Source: Fratercula arctica (Eukaryota > Chordata > Aves > Charadriiformes > Alcidae). Taken from it: 64,000 nucleotides of DNA. The translations under genes were made by a program, and so were the position numbers. The stretch covers positions 38,148,817-38,212,816 of the forward strand of contig CANTUZ010000008.1 in assembly GCA_947846985.1 (NCBI GenBank), given 5' to 3'. Shown piece by piece: positions 38,793 to 50,641 of this stretch; within the stretch, counting starts at the first letter, position 1, and every line of letters starts with the position of its first letter. The notes beneath the pieces were generated by a model, which was not told the origin of the DNA, made no database searches, and saw only the letters and a list, made by a program, of their open reading frames with translations.

Positions 38793-41452
38793 AAAACTTT
38801 GATGCAGAAGCAGCACAAAGAGCTTCAAAAATACTTCATGCCAAGATGACTTTCTGTCCACATAAAAACACTAAAACCACTGATTAAATTGATACTAACA
38901 TCATAATCAAGACAGATGACACCGCTGAGCCATCTACAAATGCAAAACACAGGCTTTAAATGAACGAGAAAAAAAAAACAAACAACCACCTCAAAAAAAC
39001 TCAATGGTGGAACAATACAGTTTCTCACCAGTTAGAACCATCACAGAAGTTATGAAGATGGTGGATGTTTTCCTTTAAGGCTAGCTTACCCAATTCTTAA
39101 ATACTTTTTTTTATGTCCACTTGTAAACTAATGTCCTTTCCAATTAATGCAGCTGATGCTGAAATGCCAGACTCTGCTATCTGTGAGAAGCATAAGGGTA
39201 AGGAGCTCCTATGCAGGGGAGCTGAAGCCAGAGGACAAGGCGATAGAATATTTAATCCTTCAAAAAAAAAAAAATCCCTAATCCTATGCTTATTACAAAG
39301 GGAAAAAGGAGAAAAAGAAAGGAAAGCAGCCAGAAAGAACGAACTACTTTTAAAAAGTTAAAAAGAAGAAAGGACTAGATTATAAATTCATTTTTAGATA
39401 ACTTTTACTTTGTGGAATTGTTCACCCACTACTGCAAAATTATGAGTAACAATGAGAGAAAAACACATATACACAAGTTAAAAAGAGATACAGAAGTCAA
39501 ACAGAGAAGTCCTAATTATTCAGCCTTAATACTGTGTTCTGAAGCTGTTCTATAAATATAAAACAATGAAAACAAAAAACAAAACACAGATCTCAAACTT
39601 TATAAAACAGGGAAATAAGATCTGTACAATTGCTATATATCATAATTATCCCCTAAACCCAAGAGAATTTTCAATGCCATAGACTCTAAAACTGTAATGG
39701 GGTCCTTAAAATAGGACTTGATTTTTAAGCAATAAGTAAATAAGACTCTATTTGCATTTTTTGGTTGCATACTGTTTAGTAACACACGCTCATGCAAACA
39801 CCCATACAAAACTTTAAGCCTTAAAATGGCAATTTTACAGCCAAATTTTCTTCATCGTTCTTCTCGCCCAGACTCAGTTGCTGACACTAACAGTCACATT
39901 AATCATTCTTAATTTTACTTCCCGGGAGCAGCTGCCCTCACGGTGCAATCTACTAAACCAGCTCTTGACCTATGTGTTCCCACCGACTTCCCCGACGCTC
40001 GCTGCTGTAACAGCTCACCTGGGACAACGTACTCTGTTTTCTGCAATATCTCATCGCCAAACTTTACAGTTGTTACACGACTAATACAGAGTGGTGCGCT
40101 TAATCACAAGAGAGACACCTCATTATCTCACGCACCAGCAGAACAAAACCGGGTTATATTTTAGGTTACTTCTGCTGGACCTGACACGAATGACGTTTAA
40201 AAAACAAAAGCAGTTTCAATACTGTACAAGCAAGACTTTAACAAAACAGTATTCAAGTTCTACGTAGGGTGTGGATTTTTAAAATCTTTCTGTCCTCACT
40301 GCATAAGACAATGACGAAGTTGAAGGTATATTTAAGATGAAACTTTAAAAACAGGATTACCTCTTGGAAAAATAAATGAGTACGGAAAAAAAAAAATTAC
40401 GGAACGTACCTAAAGAACTGCAATTTTTTAATGTCTAAATGCACCGATATGAAAGGGGCAATGAAGGAAACTCAAATAATTCTGTAACGGTTTAGTGAAA
40501 ACAAACCCTGCTACATATGGAAAAGTGATTCTGCTCCTACTTTTTAAAAGCAATAGTTGATGTAATCTTACTTAAAGATTCTCATTAAGAAGACAACTTC
40601 CAGACTTCGCAAGTGTGAGAAGTATCTTCAACTTTCTATGAGTTTAGTCTGTTCCAGTAATCTATTTTGACAAACAGACAACACTGGTTGTTCATTCTCT
40701 GAGACATACTTAATGGCAAAATAGTAAAAGTGTTGGAAAAATAGGTAAGTATGATGTATCAGTTTAAACAGGACATCAGTTTGTCTTGCCTTGTTGAAGC
40801 AATAATCTAGCATAAGACGATTCTCCAGTGGAGATATATTCTCCATGTATGATTTCCTATTTTGTTATTCTCCAAAAAGAAATTTCTCCAATGATTACAG
40901 TATTCTCCATGCATTTCAAGACTTTAGGAACGCGTATTAAAAATCCTGACCGACCTTTTCACTGGCTGTCAGCAAAGGGTATGCTTCCTTTTAAAATCAG
41001 GTCCTAAGTACGTAAGAGCCCTTATTTATATGCAAGATGAGGTTGAAGGGGCGGTGTGGTAAGTATAAGAAAAAAAATAGATAATGTATTATACAGACCA
41101 CTTAGTGTTAGCTACAAGGCCTCAGCTTGGTGGAATTTTTTTCTTTCTTAAAAAAAATCCAAACAAATAAAACCAACTTTGAGGTAGTTCTTCCCTTGGT
41201 GTCAACTGACGAAGTTCAAATAGAACCAACGGAGCTATAGAGCTGTACACGGAGGAAGCTGCTCAGCATTCTGGTGGTTCAACCATTCACTGCAAAATCA
41301 TAATCTTCCAGCACTTACTGACATTAGTTGGTGATAAAGCACCATGAGAAAAAACATTCTCTTTTTTTATATGTATGTTAAGCTGTTAAACAGGTACACG
41401 CAACACAAATTCGATACTGCTATGACATCCAACTTTTCACAGTGTTTTAAGA

Positions 41453-41475
41453 TGTAATGAATATATTTCATTACA
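41453..41475. other. Perfect 9-bp AT-rich hairpin
   Basis: TGTAATGAA, loop TATAT, TTCATTACA. AT-rich, so more likely by chance than the other two hairpins in this intron. Confidence 0.6.
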
Positions 41476-42403
41476 CTTTTATCTTTAAAAAGTCATACAG
41501 AGAACCTGAAACGTCCTGACTTTGAAAAACTGTCAATAAGATAAACACATGACCTTACAGATTACAGGCCACTTCCCCGCACACGTTCTTCTAAACTTTA
41601 AAACGTCAAGACTTTTAAAGGTCTCATATGACTAGTAAAGCCACGCGAAAACAGGGGTATGCTCTCATTATGTGTAACATCATTATAAATTTTTTCACTT
41701 TAAATATTTCAAAAGCTTTTCAATTCTAAGCTGAAATCTCTGCCCTAAACTGCTCATCATGGTCTTCCAAATAACACCTGTGAAACAGGTAACACATCCA
41801 GTAAGATGCTAAAATTCAGAGAAAAAGCGTCCATCTTACTAGGTGAGTAGACAATTGAAAATATAATGTAATCCAAGAAGAAATTATCTGTAGAGCCTTG
41901 ATACTATTAAATGCATCACATTTGCACACAGTGATACGGCAATGTTCTTTTAACACACGCATTTTTTGGGTACTTTGCCCTGCTGGGAAAGGGAGGTAAT
42001 GATGGTGGGAGGAGACAACGTGCAGTAGGGTTTAAAACTTACTTTTCACAAATCACAACACATGAACGAAAACAATTAGACTCCACTTCCTGGCAGTAAT
42101 AGGAAGCTCTTATCCTAGAGAGGATGTGGACAGCATAGCATGTGATGGGATTTCTTTGGTGGCTCATCACCTCAAACGATGAGAAAAAGCGTCGCCCACA
42201 AATCATGTACCAAAAGGCAGAGGTGGGCCCAAGCTTTCTGACATTTTTACCACCAAATCTGCTGCTAGTGCTGCATGAGCTTGATTTAAACAAGCATTAG
42301 CAGCATTCCGGAAGACTTCTGAATTTTTCCACATGAAAGAATAAAGAAAGGAAAAAAAAAAAAAAAGGCCATTCCTAACAGTTTATGTTTATCTTAAGAA
42401 AAA

Positions 42404-42430
42404 AAGCACTTCTGTCAACCAGAAGTGCTT
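42404..42430. other. Perfect 11-bp hairpin, 5-base loop
   Basis: AAGCACTTCTG, loop TCAAC, CAGAAGTGCTT. All 11 pairs are Watson-Crick. Lies in the large UBR3 intron. Confidence 0.85.
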
Positions 42431-42961
42431 CATTTGCCAAATAATAAAGGTTTCAGAACGATGAAGATTTGAGTTTCTACGAAAGAAAATCTGAAAAACT
42501 TTCCTGTCAAAGAACCAGGGAAATTAAAGACAAGGGACATGGTAGTTGCAGATTTCTAGGTATGAGACCAAGTCATGAGCTACATTAGCACTCAGAGAAA
42601 CAAATTTCTTTACTATTACGAGCAACAGCCAGGGTGAAACAAAGCTTTCCTGCTTTGCCCTAAAAATACTTGTAGTTCTACTCATAAAAATGGAAAATTA
42701 TTAAAAAATATTGCATGGATACTATGACAATTGATTTCTAACTAGATTATACTCACAACACATGAACAGCTCTAACAAATAATTTGTGCAAATTAGATTT
42801 CAGATTTCTCAGATTGCAACAAAACCCAAAAGACTCATTATAGCAGAAATAAGGTGCTTGAAAGAAAAAAGTTGACATAATTTAGAAAACGTTAGAAAGA
42901 ACGAGACACCTTTATTCAATATTCTAATAATTTATATTGCACTTCATTATGTAAAACTTAC

Positions 42962-43047
42962 TTAAACATGACCTTTTCCCAGCTGTGCTTGCACCTCCTG
43001 AGCATAAATTGCCTCCTCGATGGACCAGCTCAAGTTCCAAGTTTGTT
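42962..43047 (-). CDS. UBR3: UBR3 exon: short helical-domain exon
   Basis: 86 bp. The first base completes Arg, then TNLELELVHRGGNLCSGGAS and TAGKRSCL, leaving one base for Asn. The acceptor is TTTTTCTTGCAG and the donor is A|GTAAGT. No break or stop. The Gly/Ser-rich turn is conserved with mammalian UBR3. A + strand ORF over the same bases is a shadow. Confidence 0.95.
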
Positions 43048-46000
43048 CTGCAAGAAAAACGTAATAGTGTTGAATGGAAGAGCATTATTCAAGCTTCTAA
43101 GGACACGAAAGACTCACCACTAACTCCCAGTGCACAAGAAATAAAAGAATACTGTGAACTAATCTTTAGTGTGAGATACTGCCAAAATATGACTCAGAAT
43201 AAAACAAACTTTATCAAGATATTGCCACATGTGATTTTAAGTGGTTTGATTAGCAAGTACTACATTAAGACAGCTGGTACAGTTGTGACTGAAGAATAAA
43301 TAAATGTTAATTCTGAGGCTTTTTTCTGTATGCACATGCGACTCCTTGATAATAAGGGACTTTATGTGCAAATCTGAAACGACAATATGCAGACAGGCTA
43401 AATTTCAATCCATCAGATATGTCTATAAAGCACTCTCTTTAATGGCAGGGCTTTAGTTTTGCTTTAAACAAACAGTCAGCACAGTGGATATGCCATCAAG
43501 TAACTAAGTATGAAAACAGTCTAAATTACAATGGAAGCGCTGACCTTTAAAGATAAGTTAGTTAATAAAAGCCTTGGAGGTTAAATCTGAATGAAACACT
43601 GGTATTCACTGCAGCTCATTAGTATGAAACAGGAGTTGTGTCACTAAATCTCTGCACGTCACATTGATGCTTTCTTTCTTAGTACTATTGTAATCTGATA
43701 CTTAGGCACCACTTGTGTAGGCCAAATTCGATAGCTTTGTTTAATTTTGGAATTGGATGTTTCAGTACTGCATCATCTTTTACCCCCAAGACTTGGTGCA
43801 AACAATTTATGTTATGTTCTCTGAGACTTTGTTTTAATAAGTCAATATACATTCCTTTAATTGGAATAAAGGAATATAACTATTATGTTGAAATGTTATT
43901 TTGCTAACTTAATCCAAACTGCAAAGCTCAGTCTAAACATATTTTGTCCTTTAACTAAAAACCAAATAATTTTAGGTTCAATATAATGTGACTGAACACA
44001 TAATAAAATCTATTCTAGAATTTTAGGCACGTATATCTAAGCTAAGAACATGCACCCACGCATATTTAAGAAAAAACTACAGGATGGCTATTTTATTCAA
44101 AACAAATTGGTTTTTTAAGAATTTCAGCTCCATCATCTTGAAAGAATAATACATTTTTGATATGCAGTGTTTGTTAAGATACTTTCACATGTTTTTAAAA
44201 TAGTAACATTTCAGGATATTACTAGCCCGAAGTTTGCAGCTTATGCCACCCATTTCTGAAGGAATGCTTTAATCCTCTCTACTCAGAAAAGGCAATTTAA
44301 CATTGATAATGTGCCCGCTCAGAGCTCCATCTGGTTGCTGCTGATAAGGGCATCTGCGTGACAGGGGAATTTTCCACTCTTCAGGCGATTTGCGGTGCTC
44401 ACTGAACTTCTAAAAATCCACCAGCAAGGAAGCAGGGAGAGGGATTTCATAGGGACATTTCAAGCAGGGACGAAATAGCAACTGTAGATCAGCACGTGCT
44501 AGTTCATCATGGCAGTATGAAGGAAACCAGTATGTTTTATTTCTACAAACCTTCCGATAACTAATTTGTAGAACAAAATTAATGGCAGCCTTTCATTAAA
44601 AGCAAAACAATTAAGATTTAAATCAAAACCACTACCTGAATGTCTAAGAACAACTTTCTAGATCTAGAATTTTGAATTTCCCTTTCACCAAGAAATACGT
44701 ACTATTTTACAAAACAAACCTCAGGGACAATTCTGAAAAAAACCCTCTTCTCGATATGGATGACGTGTTACATAGTACATTTTGGTAATAAGGAATGTAA
44801 GGAGAGAGATTCTGGGAAACATACACTCCACCACACACATCACACCAACTCTCACCTCCTGCGCTTTTTCATTGCCCCCAGCTCCTCAAAGAGAGCAGCT
44901 TATAGTTCAGTTTTCTTGGAAATGTAAATCTTAGCCTTTTCCTCTAAGACATCTCTTTCAAAACACACATAAACTTTGCCATAAAAGTGCACAGTAAAGA
45001 AAGCATCTTCTGTGAAACTGAACACTTCTCCTTTATAAAATCTTTTCCACCACGTACAGCCCTTACTCATTTTTGAAAGAGACTAGTGTATCTCCTCCCG
45101 AATTCAAGCTCCCTTCTACCTTGAGGATCTGAGTACCATCTGCCCTCTACTGAAGAAACGCAGAGCTCCCCGTGCCTGTTCTGTCATCAGTGAAGAAACA
45201 CTTGGGCATCTGATACAAGAGTGGAAACACAGAGTGGTCTCTGAAAGCATCCTTTGCTATCTCAGGCCCCTCAACATGAAGGAAAGAGAAGGAGAAAGAA
45301 AATCTATATGAGCGACTGTTTCCTCTATCTAGAAATCTTTGCATCATTCATCAGAGCAACAAATTTTGTAGAACACTGGCTTTATCTTCCTCACTCACAG
45401 GAAAAAAAAAAAAAAAATGTGAGAAGATGGATTTTGCGTAGCTCTACAGGCTCCTGATTAAAAACCAGCCCTACTCCATCCCTTCTTGTGGGTTTTCATT
45501 AAAGGAACGTATCGGGGGTGAGGTGCAGAGGGCAAGTGTGTATTTCTCAGAATTCATATCAGGGAGGGATTTAGATCTTTTTAGTCTGAAAAAAAGAAGA
45601 CTGAGGGGGGATCTTATCAACACTTATAAATCCTTAAAGGGTGGGTGTCAGGAGGATGGGGCCAGGCTCTTCTCAGTGGTGCCCAGTGACAGGACAAGAG
45701 GTAACGGGCACAAACCTGAACATAGGAAGTTCCACCTAAACATGAGGAGGAACTTCTTTACTCTGAGGGTGGCAGAGCCCTGGCACAGGCTGCCCAGAGA
45801 GGTGGTGGAGTCTCCGTCTCTGGAGACATTCCAACCCCGCCTGGACGCGTTCCTGTGCCACCTGCTCTGGGTGACCCTGCTCTGGCAGGGGGTTGGACTG
45901 GATGATCTCCAGAGGTCCCTTCCAGCCCCTGCCATTCTGTGATTCTGTGACAGAGTAGGGGTAAGTAAAAATACAATGCCCTTTCCAGAAAGCAAATATA

Positions 46001-47205
46001 TTTGGATGGACCTCTTCTTTCTATTGGGACAGAAGAATCAAGTCAAACACTACCATTTTTTCTACTTCACTTTAAAAGGACAACACATATATGAAAAAAT
46101 CCAGATACCGAGACACAGAGCGGAAGAACACAAGGTTCTTACATTAGTCTCTACATAGTGGCCAGCAAACCCAAAAGCTTTGTTCACACAGCCAACAACA
46201 GCACGAGACCTATTGCTATGCAATGCAGAAATAGTCCTCCAAGACACTGCCACAAATGACAGTCATCAATGCTATGGATGTGGAGCTATTAAAATTAAAG
46301 CTAGGCACACATGATTTGCAAATGACACGCTATACTAATGTCACACACGCCAGCAAAGACCAAGGAGGGATGCATACGAAAAGGGCATACATTTAGCAAG
46401 GTAAGACTGTAGGGGAAGGGGGAGGTAGCTGAGGAGCTGCTCTTCCAGCTGTGCGTGCAAATCAGGATGCAGAGACCCTGGTGCCTCTTTTGCTAGGAAA
46501 ACAGACAGGAGGGTTATCTCTCCCACTAGGTGGTAGAGAATTTGCTTGTAATTTCTTTTCTCTGCTACAAGTGACATCTGATTTTCTTGGAGATGGCGTC
46601 TGTGACACTGACAGCCACAAAACTGGAATCAAACACCAGAGAAAATGCTGGTAGTTTTGACACTTTTTTTAGACTTATTCACATGAAGAGAGACTCCTGG
46701 TTGCTGATGTAGACAAGGCTCCTTCTGCGATCCCCATTTAAGTAAATAAAACTAATGCCTGATGGAGTGATTAAAAACACCCTGCGATTTAAAAAACACC
46801 AACATGGCCGTGATATAGAAATAATCTCATTCTGCTAAATAGTAGTAGAGAAGATTTGACAGTTTGGGAAAAGCAGGCAGAAAAAGAAATTAAACATAAA
46901 ATTTCGATATATGGAAAGCAAAACCTTAAATAAAGAAGAAAACTAAATAAGCAGAAGACAAAATGTTCTCCAGGTTTTGTGCCACTGCTGCACATACTAA
47001 AAATGAACTGAGAGGCGCATCTTTCCGTTTTGCATATGCCTGCATGTGAAAAAGCAGAAAATTTAACCTTCACGTACTGAGTACTCAAAAAGTATTTTTT
47101 CGAGAGGATGGAATTTTATTATTATTTGTTTTTAGAAGAAAACTCTCTGGTGAGTAAAACCATTAGGGAGAAACACAAAAGAATAAAATATAAAAACATA
47201 CCCAC
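43048..47205 (-). other. UBR3 intron
   Basis: 4,158 bases, GT-AG. Holds the CR1 at 45566-45951 and A16 at 45402-45417; the rest is AT-rich unique sequence. Confidence 0.9.
45566..45951 (+). mobile_element. CR1 LINE, 3' 390 bases
   Basis: The + strand reads the end of CR1 ORF2 ([20 protein letters not shown], then [20 protein letters not shown] and [20 protein letters not shown]) and finishes with CATTCTGTGATTCTGTGACA, the CR1 3' repeat. One frame stays open through the fragment (45523-45942), so it is younger or less decayed than the copy at 5 kb. It is opposite to UBR3 in an intron. The 5' break near 45566 is approximate. Confidence 0.95.
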
Positions 47206-47342
47206 CTGGCTACCGAATACATAAAGAGAAAATCATTGTCAGGTGATCCAGGAGTCTTACTATAATCTGTATACTTCTTCTGTGTGGTACTTTTTATATC
47301 TTTCATTACAGATTCCATTTCTTTACTGAGATTGGTTTCAGA
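47206..47342 (-). CDS. UBR3: UBR3 exon: linker after the RING
   Basis: 137 bp, entering in phase 0 and leaving with two bases of the Arg codon completed at 43047. It encodes SETNLSKEMESVMKDIKS, then TTQKKYTDYSKTPGSPDNDF and LFMYSVA. The sequence is collinear with mammalian UBR3 without gaps. The acceptor is TTTGTTCATAG; the donor is CAG|GTGGGT. Confidence 0.95.
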
Positions 47343-48160
47343 CTATGAACAAAGACACAAAAGAAGATTAGTTAATTTTACCTGAAAAAATGCAATAGCT
47401 GATTGCAAAGTGTATCACTTTCACATTAAAAAATCACATTTGCAGGCTATGAAAAGATATGCATTAAAAGCCAATATTCTGTCTCACAGAAGGGTTACAA
47501 TATTCTGCAAGTTATTCTGATTTGTTCTGAATATGAAGACATCCCTGTTTTGTCTCCTAAATTCAAGAGTTTCACTGCTTGCATTATTTTAAAGTATATT
47601 TGCATTGCACAAGTATATGAAAATAACATCCAGTGCCTCCATCAAGACTCAAAGGCTACCAAATTGTAACAGAATTAAGTCTGTCATTCAGAAAGACCTT
47701 GTGAAGCTTTGTAATTCATGAGCATCTGCAAACTGCTCTTTCTGCAGAACAAATATCCATACCTTAAAACGTTTATAATAGACATTCTTTAAATAGCTTC
47801 CAGTTAGAAGGATATTGGTGTTTTTACATTGTAAAGAAACGATAAATTAATTTTATATTACATGACTCAATTCTATGTAAATTACTACAGAGAAGTGAAA
47901 ATGTACCCCATAAAAACGTATTAAATACATTTTGTCATAGCTCTTCAATTGTTTTAGTAGGTAATGCAGTAAGTGCTGTAAATATTTAAAATTTCTTGAT
48001 ATTAAAAGAAAAATAAAATAGTATGCTATCTTCCATATGAGAAGAAAATGAAGTTTCCCAGGTTGTCGAGTTTCTAAGAGGTCACAAATGCAACATAACG
48101 TAAAAACTGAAAGGTAGAGGCAAATTAACAAGGATCTTTCTGCCTTACACTGATGCTTAC
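47343..48160 (-). other. UBR3 intron
   Basis: 818 bases, GT-AG, nothing recognised. Confidence 0.9.
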
Positions 48161-48361
48161 TGGGAAAGTTCCCAGCTGTTCTTGAAGATCTTCCACCTCT
48201 TGTACAAGGTCTTGCATACACTTGTTACTATGACTTTGCCAAAGGCTTCTTTCCACGTTGTTTCCAGGATAACAAGGAAGAACACTGTTAGCAAACTGCC
48301 TACAGAGGGGACAGGTAAATTCTCCTTTGTCCACGGAAAAACCCTGGAGGACCTGGTCATT
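48161..48361 (-). CDS. UBR3: UBR3 exon: last RING ligands and coiled segment
   Basis: 201 bp, 67 codons, phase 0 at both ends. It encodes NDQVLQGFSVDKGEFTCPLC, which carries the last C-x2-C of the RING, then RQFANSVLPCYPG, the signature sequence used to name the gene. A variable stretch (NNVERSLWQSHSNK) and a predicted helix (MQDLVQEVEDLQEQLG) follow. The acceptor is TTTTCTTTTAG; the donor is CCA|GTAAGC. Substitutions relative to mammals cluster after the PYPG-like turn, as expected for a linker. Confidence 0.97.
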
Positions 48362-50530
48362 CTAAAAGAAAATAAAGAAGATGTAGCTGAAATTTGCAAA
48401 AGATTTTAATTGTTAGTTTGATATTTCAGGTGTATACCTAAAGAACTAAGTCTAAAACCAAAAACTGTAAAGGAAGAATAATTGGAATGGCTCCTCATTC
48501 TAGTGAAAATGGTCTCAGTTACTATAATCCTCCAACTCAACTCATTTTCCTAATTTTTAAGTCCTCTTCACTGTCAACAGTATCCCCATAATAAACTAGA
48601 AAGGCTTCAATGGGGTATTTTGATCATTTCACATGTTGTCTCTTTCTAGCAATTCCTGTAAAGTTTGAGACTCCTTTGATAAGATCTTTTAATTTATAGA
48701 AAGGCAATTTTATTTTCAGTCATGAAAAATATTTGAAGTTATTTCACAGAAGTAGTACAGGCTGAAAAACCTAAGCAAGTAGCCATTGGAGGGTAGCATG
48801 ACAAAAACCCCGATTATTTCTTCTTTATCCTGAAGGATCAAAAAATGGACCCAGAAGTAGGTGTTTGGGAAGTGGGGGCGTCTCCCGAGTGCTCTTGTTA
48901 TTGGCAAGCAACCTTGCTTCAGCTTTGTGAATTGCCTCAACGGCTTCCCCCCCTGGGAGAAGAGAACCGCCAAGTTAATAGTGACTGTAATTTAAACTCC
49001 AAGCGATCAGCCCAGAATGCTGAGGCGTCCCGGGGAGCCGACTTTTACACACCTTTCTGGATGTTGATCTCCGATTGCATTATGTAAAAATAAATGTTTT
49101 CTCCAGAAGAACACGAGTCTATACAAATTATTTCCGTATTAAGAATGCTAGGAATAGTCAAAATTATTATGCACTGGTAGATTCTAAAGTTCACTCAAAT
49201 AATCTAGAAATTTTTAAGAATACGATGAGATGGAATAACAGTTTATTTCGAGTTTAATTGAGAATCCACCAGAAAAGGGACTTCAGTGTCTATATGATGC
49301 AAAAGATTACTTTTTCAAAAAATCTGTAAAATGAGATTCTACCGTGAAAGCCCAGATCTTAATTAATTATCTTGATGACACAATTACTCCTGAAAGCATC
49401 TTTACAGTCATATGGAAAAGAACAATTCATCACGGAATCCAACAAAGGTGGCACAGCTTCCCGTTTCTCTCGAGGTGAGTTTCACAGTATGACCAATGCA
49501 GATACTAAAACCACAAAGCATTGCCCATAGTTTTTCTCAAATTGGAAACAAATCAACAAAACTTATGAAAAAATAAATCTAAAGAAATGCCACAAAGTAA
49601 TCTTGAATTAAAAAAAAAAAAAAAAAAGTATTTTCATATGCAACAAGAAGTCATCATTTAGTCTCTATTTTGTTATGCTAAATAATACAGAAAGAAATGA
49701 TTGCTTAAAATCTGATGACTTCTACCACTGCTGAGCTTGAGATAATATTCTACGGTGCTATTCAGAAGATCTGCAATTGGGCTGCAAGAGGTTGAGAGGG
49801 GTGAGGGAGGCCAGCAACACCAACAGAGCACCACCCTGTGTACTGAGACCACGTGAAAACAAATGGACATCTTTTCTAGCCAACGATTTCTAAGGCTTGA
49901 CCAGACTGTATTTTAAAAACCATGTACAGCAGTAATTTCCCAGTAGTATTTTTCAAGAAGAAAAAAAAAAAAAAAGCATAATTCACAAGAGTGAAACTGT
50001 TTTAACTCATTTCTCTAAACTGCGTATATATGTAACATATACCATACATAACTAGAGATAAAAATGTAATTTTTTAACTGAATTTGCATATTAAGAATTA
50101 ATCAAAAGCACAAGTTCACATTTGTAAAATTCCCCTCTCATTTTTTCTTCAATTTCTCTGTAATTTCTAACACACATTACACATCGAACGGAAATGAAGA
50201 GTGTAAGAAATGCTTTACCTGAATACACACACCAGAAAAAAACGCCCAAACCCAGTAGCTTAATTTTTTTAACAACATGGTTAATTTAGTCAAGTATTTT
50301 TTCTGATATATACCACAATAACTGAAAACGAAGTACTTCTGTTAATAATGCCAAGGTATAATAAGAGATTTAGTATCTACAGTTCTTGAAATATAATAAA
50401 ACCATCTTGTCCATTCACGTAAACCAAATCTTTCTCTGAATGGAACAGCATAAATCCAATTCATGTCAGTAAGAACAGTGCAGATCAAAAAAAAAAAAAA
50501 AAAGATAAGATGAGCTGTAGTTTTCCTTAC
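48362..50530 (-). other. UBR3 intron
   Basis: 2,169 bases, GT-AG. A-runs at 49610-49627, 49961-49975 and 50487-50503. The last lies 28 bases from the donor of the 50.6-kb exon, giving a U17 just inside the intron start. Confidence 0.9.
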
Positions 50531-50641
50531 CCTTAAAGATTCCATATAAGATTTATGACAATCTATGTGTAAAGTGTGACCACAAGTTTGTACATAAACA
50601 CCTCCTTCCCAGCCTATCGACACTGCTTGCAGGCAGGAACT
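50531..50641 (-). CDS. UBR3: UBR3 exon: central RING-H2 ligands
   Basis: 111 bp, 37 codons, phase 0 at both ends. It encodes [19 protein letters not shown], then [27 protein letters not shown] gives the C-x-H-x2-H-x2-C set of zinc ligands that makes this a RING-H2 type. The acceptor is CTTTCTTGTAG and the donor is AGG|GTAAGG. Confidence 0.96.

Larger units (their letters stand above)
33352..42961 (-). other. UBR3 intron, largest in the window
   Basis: 9,610 bases, GT-AG. Contains a pyrimidine-rich stretch near 34500-34730, a GC-rich island (35577-35750), an A/C-rich tract at 38471-38556, and three perfect hairpins (38746, 41453, 42404). No LINE is recognised across nearly 10 kb. Confidence 0.85.

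Noticed and set aside
42039..42293. Cysteine-containing 84-codon minus ORF 670 bases past a UBR3 exon
   Set aside because: Considered as an extra UBR3 exon, but the flanking exons join in phase and are collinear with the known protein without it.
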